Shown here one piece after another: positions 1-8,951 of a stretch of 64,000 bases of DNA. The position numbers and the translations under genes were made by a program. Below the pieces are notes generated by a model, which worked only from the letters and a program-made list of their open reading frames with translations, made no database searches and was not told the origin of the DNA. The stretch is from Cupriavidus necator A5-1 (GTDB taxonomy: Bacteria; Pseudomonadota; Gammaproteobacteria; Burkholderiales; Burkholderiaceae), in the NCBI RefSeq assembly GCF_000744095.1, contig NZ_JQLI01000001.1:3348001-3412000 (forward strand), read 5' to 3'. How positions within the stretch are numbered: position 1 is the stretch's first letter; every line of letters starts with the position of its first letter.

Positions 1-578
1 GCGACGATCTCGCCGTTCTTCTCCAGCGTCATGCCGACCGTGCCGAGATCGAGCCCGCGCGGGTCCACGGCAACATCGCCCAGCACGAATACGCCCGAGG
101 ACGCGTTATCCGCCACCGTGTCCTGGATGCGGATCTTCCAGTCGCGGATGCGCGAGTCGACGATCTCGAAGCAGGGCAGCACGTAGGCGGTGGCGCGCAG
201 CACATCGGCATTGGTGACGCCCGGGCCTTCCAGGTCTTCCTTGAGCACGAAAGCGATCTCCCCTTCGGCCTTGGGCGCGATCAGCGTGTCGGCGGCAATG
301 GCGGCGCCATCGCCGTAGACCATGCCGGACAGCAGGTGCCCGAAGTCGGGCTGGCGCACATCGAGCATGTCCATCACCACCCGGCTGGTCACGCCGATCT
401 TCTTGCCGATGACACGCTCGCCGGCATCCAGCCGATGCTGCACCATGGCAAGCTGGATGCCGTAGGCGTCATCGATGGACAGATCCGGATAGCTTTCAGT
501 CAGCGGCGCGATGGGCTGGCGCGCGGAAAGCGCATGGTGAAGGCCAGCAGCGATATCGAGGATTTGTTCTGGTTTCAT
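1..578 (-). CDS. dmpE: 2-oxopent-4-enoate (2-hydroxypenta-2,4-dienoate) hydratase, 3' end cut by window
   Basis: Lower meta-cleavage pathway enzyme that hydrates 2-hydroxypenta-2,4-dienoate to 4-hydroxy-2-oxovalerate in the cytoplasm. The minus-strand reading starts MKPEQILDIA at 578 and runs 192 codons off the window edge; the family is about 260 residues. GKKIGVTS, QPDFG, AEGEIAFVLK, GPGVTNADV, CFEIVDSRI and DTVADNAS match the XylJ/DmpE/MhpD type and not the DmpH decarboxylase type. It begins 8 bases after the stop of the aldehyde dehydrogenase gene, so it is the next gene of the same operon. More pathway genes (aldolase, acylating dehydrogenase) would be expected beyond position 1. Confidence 0.88.
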   Translation of the reverse strand, partial: MKPEQILDIAAGLHHALSARQPIAPLTESYPDLSIDDAYGIQLAMVQHRLDAGERVIGKKIGVTSRVVMDMLDVRQPDFGHLLSGMVYGDGAAIAADTLIAPKAEGEIAFVLKEDLEGPGVTNADVLRATAYVLPCFEIVDSRIRDWKIRIQDTVADNASSGVFVLGDVAVDPRGLDLGTVGMTLEKNGEIV

Positions 579-586
579 GGCCCGGC

Positions 587-2041
587 TCACAGTTTCACGC
601 ACACATTGCGCAGCTCGGTATAGAACTCCAGCGAATGCACCCCGCCCTCGCGGCCGATGCCGGATTGCTTGGCGCCGCCGAAGGCGGTGCGCAGGTCGCG
701 CAGGAACCACGCGTTGATCCAGCAGATGCCCACCTCCAGCGCGCTGCCCATGCGGTGTGCCGCGCCGAGATCGGACGTCCACACCGTCGCGGCCAGGCCG
801 TAGGGCGTGTCGTTGGCGAGCCGGATAGCTTCTTCCTCGGTATCGAATGGCGCGATATGGCAGCAAGGGCCGAAAATCTCCTCGCGGATCACGGCCGAAT
901 CCTCGGGCAGGCCTGTCCAGATGGTGGGCTGCACCCAGGCGCCTTCGGCCAGTGCTTCGGGCATCTCGGGCACGCCGCCGCCGGTGACGACGGTGGCGCC
1001 CGCGTCAGCCGCCTTCCTGTAGTACGACAGCACCTTGGCCTGGTGCTCGAGCGAAACCAGCGGCCCCATGTTCACGCCGTCGCCGTCCGGGGAGCCCAGC
1101 CGCAAGCCTTCGGCCTTTGCCTTGAGCGCCGCGACAAAGCGCTCGAAGATCGGCCGCTGTACGTAGACGCGCTCGGTGCCCAGGCACACCTGGCCGCTGT
1201 TCTCGAAGGCCGCGCGCGCAATGCCGGCGACGGCCTTGTCGAAATCCGCGTCGGCGAACACGATGCCGGCGTTCTTGCCGCCCAACTCCAGCGAGACCGG
1301 ACGCACGCCATTGGCAGCGGCCTTCATGATGGCCTCGCCGGTACGGGTTTCGCCGGTGAAGGTGATGCCGTTCACATCCGGGTGCGCGGTCAGGAAGGCA
1401 CCGGCGGAATCCGGACCAAAACCGTGGACCACGTTGTAGACGCCGGGCGGCACGCCAGCCTCGTTCATCACTTCGCCGAGCAAGGTGGCGGTAGCCGGCG
1501 TTTCCTCAGACGGCTTGACCACTACCGTATTGCCGCAGGCCAACGCCGGGCCGACCTTCCAGGTCATCAGCAGCAGCGGCAGGTTCCAGGGGCACACCAC
1601 GCCGATCACGCCGCGCGGCGAGCGCACCGCGTAGTTGATGGCCTCGCCGCCGTCGGGCGTGGCCATGGCGAAACTCTCCGCCGGTACGTTCCTGATCAGG
1701 TCGGCGAACACCTTGAAGTTGGCCGCGCCGCGTGGAATGTCCACATGGCTGGCCAGCGAGAGCGGCTTGCCGGTGTCGGCAATCTCGGCCTGCAGGAATT
1801 CGTCGAAGCGGCGGTTGATGCCGTCCGCCACGGCGTGCAGCAGCTCGACGCGCCGGGCCACCGTCATGCGCCCCCACTCGCCCTGCAACGCGCGGCGCGC
1901 CGCCGCGACAGCGGCGTCGACCTCTGCCTGGCCGGCCTCGTGGACGTGCCCGATCAGGCTGTTGTCGATCGGATTGCGGTCCTCGAAGGTCCGTCCGGTG
2001 CCGACCCATTCGCCGTTAATGAAGTTGCGGAATTGTTTCAT
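587..2041 (-). CDS. dmpC: 2-hydroxymuconic semialdehyde dehydrogenase
   Basis: NAD-dependent aldehyde dehydrogenase of 484 residues. Its likely role is oxidation of 2-hydroxymuconate semialdehyde in the 4-oxalocrotonate branch of catechol meta-cleavage. The N-terminus MKQFRNFINGEWV is typical of the XylG/DmpC group. FTGETRTG (cofactor region), LELGGKNAG (general-base Glu) and NSGQVCLGTERV (catalytic Cys) are all present. An in-frame extension to 2116 exists, but the start at 2041 gives the usual family N-terminus and length. The neighbouring hydratase and extradiol dioxygenase fix the pathway; without them only a generic class I ALDH call would be safe. Confidence 0.88.
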   Translation of the reverse strand: MKQFRNFINGEWVGTGRTFEDRNPIDNSLIGHVHEAGQAEVDAAVAAARRALQGEWGRMTVARRVELLHAVADGINRRFDEFLQAEIADTGKPLSLASHVDIPRGAANFKVFADLIRNVPAESFAMATPDGGEAINYAVRSPRGVIGVVCPWNLPLLLMTWKVGPALACGNTVVVKPSEETPATATLLGEVMNEAGVPPGVYNVVHGFGPDSAGAFLTAHPDVNGITFTGETRTGEAIMKAAANGVRPVSLELGGKNAGIVFADADFDKAVAGIARAAFENSGQVCLGTERVYVQRPIFERFVAALKAKAEGLRLGSPDGDGVNMGPLVSLEHQAKVLSYYRKAADAGATVVTGGGVPEMPEALAEGAWVQPTIWTGLPEDSAVIREEIFGPCCHIAPFDTEEEAIRLANDTPYGLAATVWTSDLGAAHRMGSALEVGICWINAWFLRDLRTAFGGAKQSGIGREGGVHSLEFYTELRNVCVKL

Positions 2042-2135
2042 GCAATTGCCTCGGTAACTGATTTTGAAAGGGATTGGGAGCCGCGCCGTCCAGGGCGCGT
2101 CGGACCCGAGCAGCACCGCCTGGTCGCCTGAAGCG

Positions 2136-2843
2136 CTAGGCTGATCCGGTCGCCGTGCCCTCCGAATCGCCGGCTGTCAGGTATCCCCACATCCGTTCGA
2201 AGATCCGGCCAACGCGGGTCGCCCGCAATTCGGCGTCCGCCTGCGGGATGACCGCGGCACGGTCGCTCAGTCCCGCACCGCGCAACGCGAGATCCATGCG
2301 TGCGGCATCTTCCAGGTACCACGTGAGCACCACCGCATCCTCCAGCGAGTCGCCGGCAACCACGGCGCCGTTGCCCCGCATCACCACCGCGCTGGCCGTA
2401 CCCAGGGTTTCGACCACCGCTGCCGCCTGCTCAGGCGTGCGGACCAATTGCGGGTCGTCCCACAGCGGCACCCCGGCGGAGAAGTACGTGCCAATGCCGT
2501 GCAGGCAGCGCGGTGTCAGGCGTGCTGCCGACAACGCCATCACTGCCGGTGGCATGCTGCGCACCACGCCGCCAATGTGCGGATGCTGCCGGTAGATCTC
2601 CTGGTGAATGCGGACTTCGCCCAGCACGCCGTCAGGAAGCGCCCCGTTGATGTTCACCACCGTGCCGGTATCGCTTGCCACGATCAGCCCCATCGGTTTG
2701 GCCGCACACACCAGAAACTCGCTCGGGCTGAGGCGCACACTGCAATGTCCATAGGCATGGGCGAGATGGGCCCGACCGATTGCCCGCGCTGCCACACGCA
2801 GGAGGCGTTGTTGCGCGTCAATGAGCGTGGAGGTCGTGCTCAT
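2136..2843 (-). CDS. class II aldolase/adducin-family protein, probable ring-cleavage-product decarboxylase (CmtD-like)
   Basis: A 235-residue class II aldolase/adducin fold protein. The family includes fuculose-phosphate aldolase and also CmtD-type decarboxylases that remove the carboxylate from meta-cleavage products of carboxylated catechols. The AYGHCSVRL segment fits the fold. Where metal-dependent aldolases have an H-x-H, this protein reads VVRSMPP, so it is not a textbook aldolase; CLHGIGTY carries a later His. The start at 2843 overlaps the upstream dioxygenase stop in an ATGA, implying translational coupling. Position between dioxygenase and semialdehyde dehydrogenase suggests decarboxylation of a carboxylated cleavage product; this is inference. 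Confidence 0.72.
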   Translation of the reverse strand: MSTTSTLIDAQQRLLRVAARAIGRAHLAHAYGHCSVRLSPSEFLVCAAKPMGLIVASDTGTVVNINGALPDGVLGEVRIHQEIYRQHPHIGGVVRSMPPAVMALSAARLTPRCLHGIGTYFSAGVPLWDDPQLVRTPEQAAAVVETLGTASAVVMRGNGAVVAGDSLEDAVVLTWYLEDAARMDLALRGAGLSDRAAVIPQADAELRATRVGRIFERMWGYLTAGDSEGTATGSA

Positions 2844-3706
2844 GAACGAAACTCGGCAATGTCCGGCTTGGCACCCCACATGCAGAAGGATGACGAAGTC
2901 CCGGTGGGAAAATGCCGAGGGCGGTAGGTCTTCTCGTCTTCCACCGAGATGGTCCTGACGCCTGTCGAGTACTCGTAGATCATGTCGTCCGGACCTTCGA
3001 AATAGAGGAACACGGCGCCCGAGGTGGGATGCCGCCCCGGCCCGAACAGGATGCGGACGCCCCGTTCGCGCAACAGGTAGTAAGACCGCATCAGGTCGTC
3101 GACACTCTCCACCTGGTGGTTGATATGCTGGACGCCGGCGTAAGTGGAAGGAAACAGCGCGATCTTGTGGTGAATCTCGTCGATTCGCAGCAACGGCGCC
3201 TCGCCGATCCAGTCACTTACCTTTGCATTGCAAAGCCCCGTCCAGAACGTTTCGTCGCGCCCCGGATTGGTCGAGCGCAAGCCGATGTGGCTGAAGCCGG
3301 TGATGCCGGCATCGCGCGACGGAAAATAACGGCGACCGCTGTGGTCGGGCGCGACAACGAGATCGATGCTGTTGCCAGACGGATCACGAAAGTTGATGAA
3401 GGCACCAACCCGTCGTAACTCGCACTGCTCTTTCGAGCCCGTGACGACACGCACGTCGTTGCGATCGAGCAAGTCGGCGGCCGCGGCAAGCTCGGCGGGA
3501 GACGCTACCTCGAAGGCGGAAGTATGGTCTTTGGGGTCGCCCTCGAAATAGCACAGCGTGTGGTCGCGGCTGTCCGAGCGGAAGTAGAGGGCGCCTCGCT
3601 CGCGATGCGCGACCTCCAGGCCCAGCACCTGCGTAGCGTACTGCTCGCAACCCTGCAGGTCGCGCGTCCCAAGACGCACATAACGGATATCGGAAAGGTG
3701 AATCAT
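2840..3706 (-). CDS. type I extradiol ring-cleavage dioxygenase (two VOC domains)
   Basis: A 288-residue vicinal-oxygen-chelate protein with two repeats (about 1-120 and 134-260). The three Fe(II) ligands of type I extradiol dioxygenases are visible: His140 in GFSHIGLR, His197 in HINHQVES and Glu245 in MIYEYS. It should cleave a catechol next to one hydroxyl in the cytoplasm. The RBS AGGAG precedes the ATG at 3706. It is the first gene of the minus-strand operon and its stop overlaps the next start. Pairing with a CmtD-like decarboxylase suggests a substrate such as a 2,3-dihydroxybenzoate-type catechol carboxylate, as in the p-cumate pathway; the substrate is not provable here. Confidence 0.82.
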   Translation of the reverse strand: MIHLSDIRYVRLGTRDLQGCEQYATQVLGLEVAHRERGALYFRSDSRDHTLCYFEGDPKDHTSAFEVASPAELAAAADLLDRNDVRVVTGSKEQCELRRVGAFINFRDPSGNSIDLVVAPDHSGRRYFPSRDAGITGFSHIGLRSTNPGRDETFWTGLCNAKVSDWIGEAPLLRIDEIHHKIALFPSTYAGVQHINHQVESVDDLMRSYYLLRERGVRILFGPGRHPTSGAVFLYFEGPDDMIYEYSTGVRTISVEDEKTYRPRHFPTGTSSSFCMWGAKPDIAEFRS

Positions 3707-3925
3707 CGGGTCTCCTGTTGATCGCAGCCGGCAGATCACGAGGCAGGAGTCCTCAGGCACGCGCTTCGCCGGTCACAGCGTGAGCCGGCCTGGCTATGTT
3801 CGTCTCCTGCCCCGCAGGCATCGATGCTGAGCATCCCGCCGGCTTGTTTTCGAAAAATGTAGCGGCGCCGAACGCATAAACAAAGCAAATTGTTATAATT
3901 CAGATTATTTGATTTTCGAATATCC
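3707..3925. promoter_or_regulatory. divergent promoter with LysR-type operator candidates
   Basis: This 219-bp region separates the meta-cleavage operon (minus) from its divergent LysR gene (plus). It is AT-rich near the LysR start. ATAAT-TCAG-ATTAT at 3895-3908 is a perfect short inverted repeat of LysR-box type. A second motif, TTTTCGAA, occurs at 3847-3854 (within the palindrome TTTTCGAAAA) and again at 3913-3920, 66 bp apart. Likely binding sites for the neighbouring LysR protein; assignment is from position and symmetry only. Confidence 0.55.
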
Positions 3926-4831
3926 ATGCGACTCGATCTGAATTTGCTGCGGGTCTTGCTGGCGATCTACGACACCGGCAGCGTGACGGCAGCGGCCAAG
4001 CGCCTGAACATGAGCCAGCCGGCAGCCAGCGCCGCTCTCGCCCGGTTGCGCGAGTCATTGGGGGATGCCCTGTTTATCCGGCAGGTCGATGGCATGTCGC
4101 CTACGCCGCGCGCGCAAAGCCTGGCGGGCAAGGCCAGGGAAGTCCTGGACGCCATCGATCACGATATCCTGCGGGCGCCGGAATTTGATCCGGGGGTGTG
4201 CAGCGACGAATTCGTCTTTTGCCTGAGCGCGATCGGAGAGATCGTGTTCCTGCCAAAGCTGGTGCAACACATCCGTGCTACGGCACCGTCGGCGCGCATT
4301 CGTGGCGTCAGCCTCGCCCCCGCCCAGTTGGAGGACGCCTTGCGGGCCGGCGAGGTCGACCTGGCGCTGGGCTACTTCCCGGATCTACGCAAGGCCGAAT
4401 TCTTCCAGCGGCGCCTGTTCTCGCATGACCTTGTCTGTATGGTGCGCACGGGGCACAGGATCAAAGGACCGCGCATGACCCTGGCGCAGTTCCAGGCGGC
4501 AGAACATGCCTTCGTCAAGGATGGAAGTCGTAGCCAGGAGATGTTTGAAGAGGTTCTCGCCAGGCAGGGCATCCAGCGCAATATCGTGTTGCATACTGCG
4601 CACTATATGAGCATCCCCACCATCATCGCCGAATCCGATCTGGTGGTAGTGCTTCCGCGTACCGTCGCCAATGTGTTTGCCGACTCCAAAAGGGTGCGCA
4701 TCGTAACGCCTCCAGTTGAAATTCCGCATTACGATCTGAAGGTGTACTGGCATCGGCGCTTTGCCAAGGATCCCAAATCGAAATGGCTGCGCTCCGTGGT
4801 CACAGAGGTTTTCGCCACCGACGCCGACTGA
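3926..4831 (+). CDS. LysR-family transcriptional regulator of the meta-cleavage operon
   Basis: A 301-residue LTTR. The N-terminal winged HTH (about residues 1-62) shows LLAIYDTGSVTAAAKRLNMSQPAASAALARLRE. An effector-binding domain follows, with GEVDLALGY and HYMSIPTIIAESDLVVVLPR typical of the NodD/NahR-like branch. It is transcribed divergently from the dioxygenase operon and shares the 219-bp region containing two palindromes. The natural reading is an activator responding to the aromatic substrate or a cleavage intermediate. The effector is unknown. Confidence 0.85.
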   Translation: MRLDLNLLRVLLAIYDTGSVTAAAKRLNMSQPAASAALARLRESLGDALFIRQVDGMSPTPRAQSLAGKAREVLDAIDHDILRAPEFDPGVCSDEFVFCLSAIGEIVFLPKLVQHIRATAPSARIRGVSLAPAQLEDALRAGEVDLALGYFPDLRKAEFFQRRLFSHDLVCMVRTGHRIKGPRMTLAQFQAAEHAFVKDGSRSQEMFEEVLARQGIQRNIVLHTAHYMSIPTIIAESDLVVVLPRTVANVFADSKRVRIVTPPVEIPHYDLKVYWHRRFAKDPKSKWLRSVVTEVFATDAD

Positions 4832-5298
4832 GCGATTGGGGCGTTTTCGTTTCGCCCGCCAATGCGTGGACTTATCGTTGCCACATGCCTTCGCTTGATT
4901 AGGAGCAAAGACCCATTCCCGCGGTTCCTCGAGTCGACGCTGTGTGCGGGTCGCGAGCTTTCATACTTAATTTCAGGGTCGCGCGCACCGCCTGTCAGGC
5001 CGTCGATCTCGAAAGAGAACCCATGGCGGACGATTCCCATGACGCGCGAGCGCCCCTGGTCGTAGTGCGACCGTAGAACTTCTAATCTAACTGATTTTCT
5101 CAAGGTCCTTCATTTCAATGACTCCTGTTGAACCGACTCAGAATTATCGCGTGAGCAACAGGATTGCCGGTGGCCCAGGGAGAGCCGACGGCATTCGGCG
5201 ACACGCCTGGAAAAGGAGGCCCAGTCGGCCGGCATGACGGGCAGGTGCAATCCGCCAGATGGCGGGCGCGCACCAAATGATCTTCTGAGCGAGAAGAC
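4832..5298. other. intergenic region between LysR and kup
   Basis: I see no convincing gene in these 467 bases. At 5252-5265 CCGCCA-GA-TGGCGG forms an inverted repeat flanked by GGTGC/GCACC arms. It lies 34 bases past the kup stop on the minus strand and could be a transcription end for kup, but there is no T-run after it. Confidence 0.4.
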
Positions 5299-7215
5299 CT
5301 AGATCTGGATCTGCGTACCAATTTCGATCACGCGATTTGCCGGTATGTTGAAATAGTCGGCCGCGTTGCCAGCGTTCCTGCTCATCGTGGCAAACAGCCG
5401 TTCACGCCATAACGCCATGCCACTGGGGATGCCGGCCACCGGAATGATGGTCTCGCGGCTCAGGAAAAACGAGGTCTCCATCATGTCGAAATCCAGGCCA
5501 GATCCTCGGGGCAGCGCATTGAGCGCCTGCGCGACGTCGGGCCGGTTCATAAAACCAAAGCGCAGCGTTATCCGATAGCAGTCGTGCCCGAGCGGCTCCA
5601 CGGCCAGGCACTCGTTCAGTGGCACCCAAGGTACATCCTTCATCTGCACGGTAAGAAACAGGACGCGCTCGTGTAGCACCCTGTTGTGGTTGAGGTTATG
5701 CATCAACGCGTGTGGCACCACGTCGGGTGTTGGGGTGAGGAACACCGCTACGCCGGGCACACGCGGCGGTAGTGCGAGAAATAGCGAATCCAGGAACGAC
5801 TTGAGCGGGACGTCGGAACTCTGAAGCCGTTCAAGCAGGACTTTCCGGCCGCGAAGCCATGTCAGCATCACGACGAACATCCCGGCCCCGACAATGAGCG
5901 GGAACCAGCCACCCTCGGCGACTTTCAACAGGCTCGAGGAAAGGAAAGCAGCGTCCACAGCAATGAAGAAACCAGTCGCGAAGAGGCTTAGCAACAGGTT
6001 GTAGCCCCAGCCGTAGTGAATAACAAAGAAGGTGAGGAGGGTCGTCGCCAACATCGTCCCGGTCACTGCGACGCCGTATGCCGAGGCGAGGTTCGACGAG
6101 GAGCCGAAGCCGAGCACGGCGACCAGAACCGCAAAAAGCAGTATGCCGTTGAGACTCGGTATGTAGATCTGTCCGATCGCCTTCTCCGATGTTTGCACCA
6201 CGTTCATACGCGGCAGGTAGCCCAGTTGGATTCCCTGTTTCGTAAGCGAGTAAGCACCCGAAATCGTCGCCTGCGAGGCGATCACTGTTGCGGCAGTCGC
6301 GAGTGCAACCATCGGATACAACGCCCAGGACGGATAGAGCAGATAGAAGGGGTTCTCGATCGCCTTTGCATTCACGATGAGCAGCGCACCCTGGCCCAGG
6401 TAGTTGAGCACAAGTGCCGGGAATACCAGCCCGAACCACGCCAACCGAATCGGGCCACTGCCGAAATGTCCCATGTCTGCGTAGAGCGCTTCGGCGCCAG
6501 TGAACGCGAGCAGCACCGCGCCCAGCACTGCGAACGAGGCGAACCCGTGTAGCGTAACGAAGCCGAACGCGTGCAGCGGGTTGAGTGCGCCCAGAATGGC
6601 GGGATACTGGACGATGCCGTAGATGCCCGCCGCGGCCAGGGCGAGGAACCACACTATCGTGATTGGCCCGAACAGCGCACCTATGGTCGCGGTGCCATGC
6701 CGCTGAAACAGGAACAGCGCGATCAACACGCCCACGGATACCGGGAGGACGTAAGGCTTCAGAGCCGTCGTGCCCACTTCGATTCCTTCGACCGCAGAGA
6801 GTACCGAGATGGCAGGCGTCAGCACGGCATCACCGTAGAAGAGCGAGGCGCCGAACAGCCCCACGAACAGGATCGGCGTGGGTGAGCGGGCCAGCCTTTT
6901 CACGGATGACAAGGCAAGCGCGAGCAGTGCCATGATGCCGCCTTCCCCCTTATTGTTCGCTCGCATAATGAGTATCACGTACTTGAGCGAGACCACCACC
7001 ATCAGCGACCAGAAGATCGCGGAGATTCCCCCGAGTATGTTTTCGGGTGCGAGCGGAATCCCGTGGGCAGGATTGAAGGTCTCCTTGACAGCATAAAGGG
7101 GGCTCGTGCCGATATCACCGTAGACGACGCCCAGCGCAGCAAGTGTCAGGGCAGCGCGGGATTGCTGCAGGTGCGAGTCGCTTGACGTTTCGCCGTTATT
7201 CGCGTACGAGTCCAC
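5299..7215 (-). CDS. kup: Kup (TrkD) low-affinity potassium:proton symporter
   Basis: A 638-residue inner-membrane potassium transporter of the HAK/KUP/KT family, close to the usual length. GVVYGDIGTSPLYAV and the first-helix region are near-invariant family signatures, followed by about 12 hydrophobic segments and a C-terminal cytoplasmic domain. The start is GTG at 7215, chosen because AGGAGGGG sits 6 bases upstream on the minus strand. It is monocistronic. Function as potassium uptake, especially at low pH or high osmolarity, is known for the family. Confidence 0.95.
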   Translation of the reverse strand: MDSYANNGETSSDSHLQQSRAALTLAALGVVYGDIGTSPLYAVKETFNPAHGIPLAPENILGGISAIFWSLMVVVSLKYVILIMRANNKGEGGIMALLALALSSVKRLARSPTPILFVGLFGASLFYGDAVLTPAISVLSAVEGIEVGTTALKPYVLPVSVGVLIALFLFQRHGTATIGALFGPITIVWFLALAAAGIYGIVQYPAILGALNPLHAFGFVTLHGFASFAVLGAVLLAFTGAEALYADMGHFGSGPIRLAWFGLVFPALVLNYLGQGALLIVNAKAIENPFYLLYPSWALYPMVALATAATVIASQATISGAYSLTKQGIQLGYLPRMNVVQTSEKAIGQIYIPSLNGILLFAVLVAVLGFGSSSNLASAYGVAVTGTMLATTLLTFFVIHYGWGYNLLLSLFATGFFIAVDAAFLSSSLLKVAEGGWFPLIVGAGMFVVMLTWLRGRKVLLERLQSSDVPLKSFLDSLFLALPPRVPGVAVFLTPTPDVVPHALMHNLNHNRVLHERVLFLTVQMKDVPWVPLNECLAVEPLGHDCYRITLRFGFMNRPDVAQALNALPRGSGLDFDMMETSFFLSRETIIPVAGIPSGMALWRERLFATMSRNAGNAADYFNIPANRVIEIGTQIQI

Positions 7216-7309
7216 AGCTGCCCCTCCTGATCGTTGGAACTGTCAAGCTCTGACCGGGCTCCTGCGGCGCCGGGGACGACGTCGCGCTGGCCGACTCTAA
7301 CGGCATACT

Positions 7310-7406
7310 GCTTGTGGGGAGCCCATGGCTAGGGATGGAGGAGTTCGCCGTGCTGCTGCCCGGCACCGACGGCGAATCAGCCGCGGCCGTGGCAGAGAAG
7401 TCTTGA
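7310..7406 (+). pseudogene. relic of a GGDEF (diguanylate cyclase) domain
   Basis: In one plus frame (codon phase starting 7329) the sequence reads LGMEEFAVLLPGTD followed by GESAAAVAEK and a stop at 7404. This is the recognisable GG[DE]EF active-site segment and the helix after it, with the second Gly changed to Met. Further downstream, out of frame, AVSI resembles the later beta strand of the domain, suggesting decay continues to about 7560. No intact start, signal or domain ends are present. Probably the remains of a gene once next to kup. Confidence 0.5.
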
Positions 7407-7611
7407 GTAGCGGTCCACCGCCTCCAACGTCCTCAACGTTTAGAGCATATACGGTGAACTCGCCGTCAGCATCAGGTGCCGTCACCACAGACGCTGCACG
7501 CAGGGATTTTCCCAATCTCCGCGCGATCTGGATCGGGCATGCCAACGCTCCCCGTCGTTCATCCCCCACCCGTCATCTGGCGGGTGAAGTAAGACACGCA
7601 CGATTGGCGAA

Positions 7612-7806
7612 TTATCGCTCCGTATCCATGAGCCCCATCAGTTCAGCCTGGTCGGCGATCCAATCCCGGTCGACGCTAAGCTCATGGTGGCAGGCGGGGC
7701 AAGTCAATGGCTGCGACAACTTTCCAGAGACCATATCCTGCAGGGTTTTCGAGTGAACATGACCGCACATCGCGCAGGTCATGAAGATGGGCACTAGAGG
7801 TTTCAT
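7612..7806 (-). CDS. small CxxC/CxxC zinc-ribbon-like protein
   Basis: A 64-residue protein with two CxxC knuckles (TCAMCGH near residue 10 and TCPACHH near residue 35), the spacing of a small zinc ribbon, then a short acidic tail. I do not recognise a named family. No strong Shine-Dalgarno precedes the ATG at 7806. A GC-rich hairpin, CACCCGTCA-TC-TGGCGGGTG at 7567-7586, lies 25 bases after the stop and may end the transcript. The regular Cys pairs argue that it is real. Confidence 0.5.
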   Translation of the reverse strand: MKPLVPIFMTCAMCGHVHSKTLQDMVSGKLSQPLTCPACHHELSVDRDWIADQAELMGLMDTER

Positions 7807-8275
7807 TTTTGCACCAACGATGAGCCGGGGTAGTCCGGCAAGGGCCCGGCATTGGCGTTCAGGACCTTGCGTGTACGGCGTCCCAAACTCCGGGGCCTGA
7901 TATCAATTTACAAACGCCACCGCAAAGCCGGTGTAAATACCTCGCCCACGACATAAACAACGCATAAAACCCGTTAACTGCTCGGCCGGATGCTGGACGG
8001 CAGGACGGCCGGGCAGTGACGGCTGGCTTTCAGGCCGCAAGATACCTGTCCCGCACGATGGCTCCAGAGCTTGCCGCACCAATGCGCCGCGCTGGCTGCT
8101 CACCGTCATCGACCAAGGAACCGCCAGGTTGGCCGGTGCTTCTTTATCGGATCTTTATGCGCTGCTGCCATATATTGATGCAAGATAAACGCGGCCTCGC
8201 ATACGCTGGTTGCATGGGACTCGCCGCGCCGACAAATCGTCGCCGGCGCGGTGCCGCTACCAGTGTTGAACCGCC
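7807..8275. other. intergenic region upstream of the universal stress gene
   Basis: No gene supported in 469 bases. Just before the usp gene, at about 8175, TTGATGCAAGATAA carries one intact TTGAT half of an FNR/ANR box but a poor second half, so I do not call an operator. Confidence 0.35.
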
Positions 8276-8824
8276 ATGATCAAGCTCCTCGTCGCTGTTG
8301 ACAGCTCAGATAGTTCGTTATGGGCTGCCCGGCATGCAGCGTTCCTCTATAGTGAGGGCAACGTTTCGCAGATTGTGCTGCTCAACGTGCAAGCTCCGAT
8401 TGAGCATGGAAGGGCCAGCGCCTACCACTCCCTCGCCGAACTGCGAGAGCGAGAACGCAAGCAAGGGGAAGCCGCACTGGCACGTGCAGGCGAAATCCTT
8501 GACGATTCCGGCGTGGATTACGTGGCGCAGATTGGCATCGGCTCGCCCGCGAATACGATATTGAATGCCGCACAGGCGTGTCAATGCGACGGTATTGTGT
8601 TGGGCCTGTCAGCCTGGGCGCGGGTCTTGGCCCTTGCAGGCGCCGGTACTCCGGCCAAGGTCATGCGACGCTCCCGCGTACCCGTCACGCTGGTCAATGC
8701 CCCGCACGCGCAGGTCCCATCCGAGTTCACGGTGCACCGGCCACGCACCAGTCATGCACGCCCTGCGCTTGTCGTCTATTCGTCTGCATCCTTGCCTCGA
8801 TGCGTTGACAGGCTTGCCCACTGA
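8276..8824 (+). CDS. universal stress protein (UspA family)
   Basis: A 182-residue single-domain Usp. MIKLLVAVDSSDSSLWAARHA is the characteristic first strand and loop. LNVQAPIEHG and the SPANTILNAAQ region follow. The ATP-binding-type tail is partly altered: GLSAWARVLALAGAGTPAKVMRRSRVPVTLV stands where many members have G-2x-G-9x-G-S/T. The last 35 residues are a non-conserved extension. Likely a cytoplasmic stress-response protein; no operon partner. Confidence 0.85.
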   Translation: MIKLLVAVDSSDSSLWAARHAAFLYSEGNVSQIVLLNVQAPIEHGRASAYHSLAELRERERKQGEAALARAGEILDDSGVDYVAQIGIGSPANTILNAAQACQCDGIVLGLSAWARVLALAGAGTPAKVMRRSRVPVTLVNAPHAQVPSEFTVHRPRTSHARPALVVYSSASLPRCVDRLAH

Positions 8825-8951
8825 GAGTCCCCCTCAGGACCTGCTGGCTCGGCACTCTCCATGGAGGCACCCCAAAGCAGGTCCAACTAACAATGAACAA
8901 TGCACGATCGACGCTCGTGAGTGAAATGTGTTGGTCGGTAAAGGAGCCCCC

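Noticed and set aside
635..2131. Plus-strand open frame of 498 codons
   Set aside because: It is antisense to the semialdehyde dehydrogenase gene, has Arg/His-rich low-complexity translation and no family motifs; a high-GC shadow.
8170..8190. FNR/ANR box upstream of the universal stress gene
   Set aside because: TTGAT is present but the second half-site (GATAA against ATCAA) matches at only two positions.
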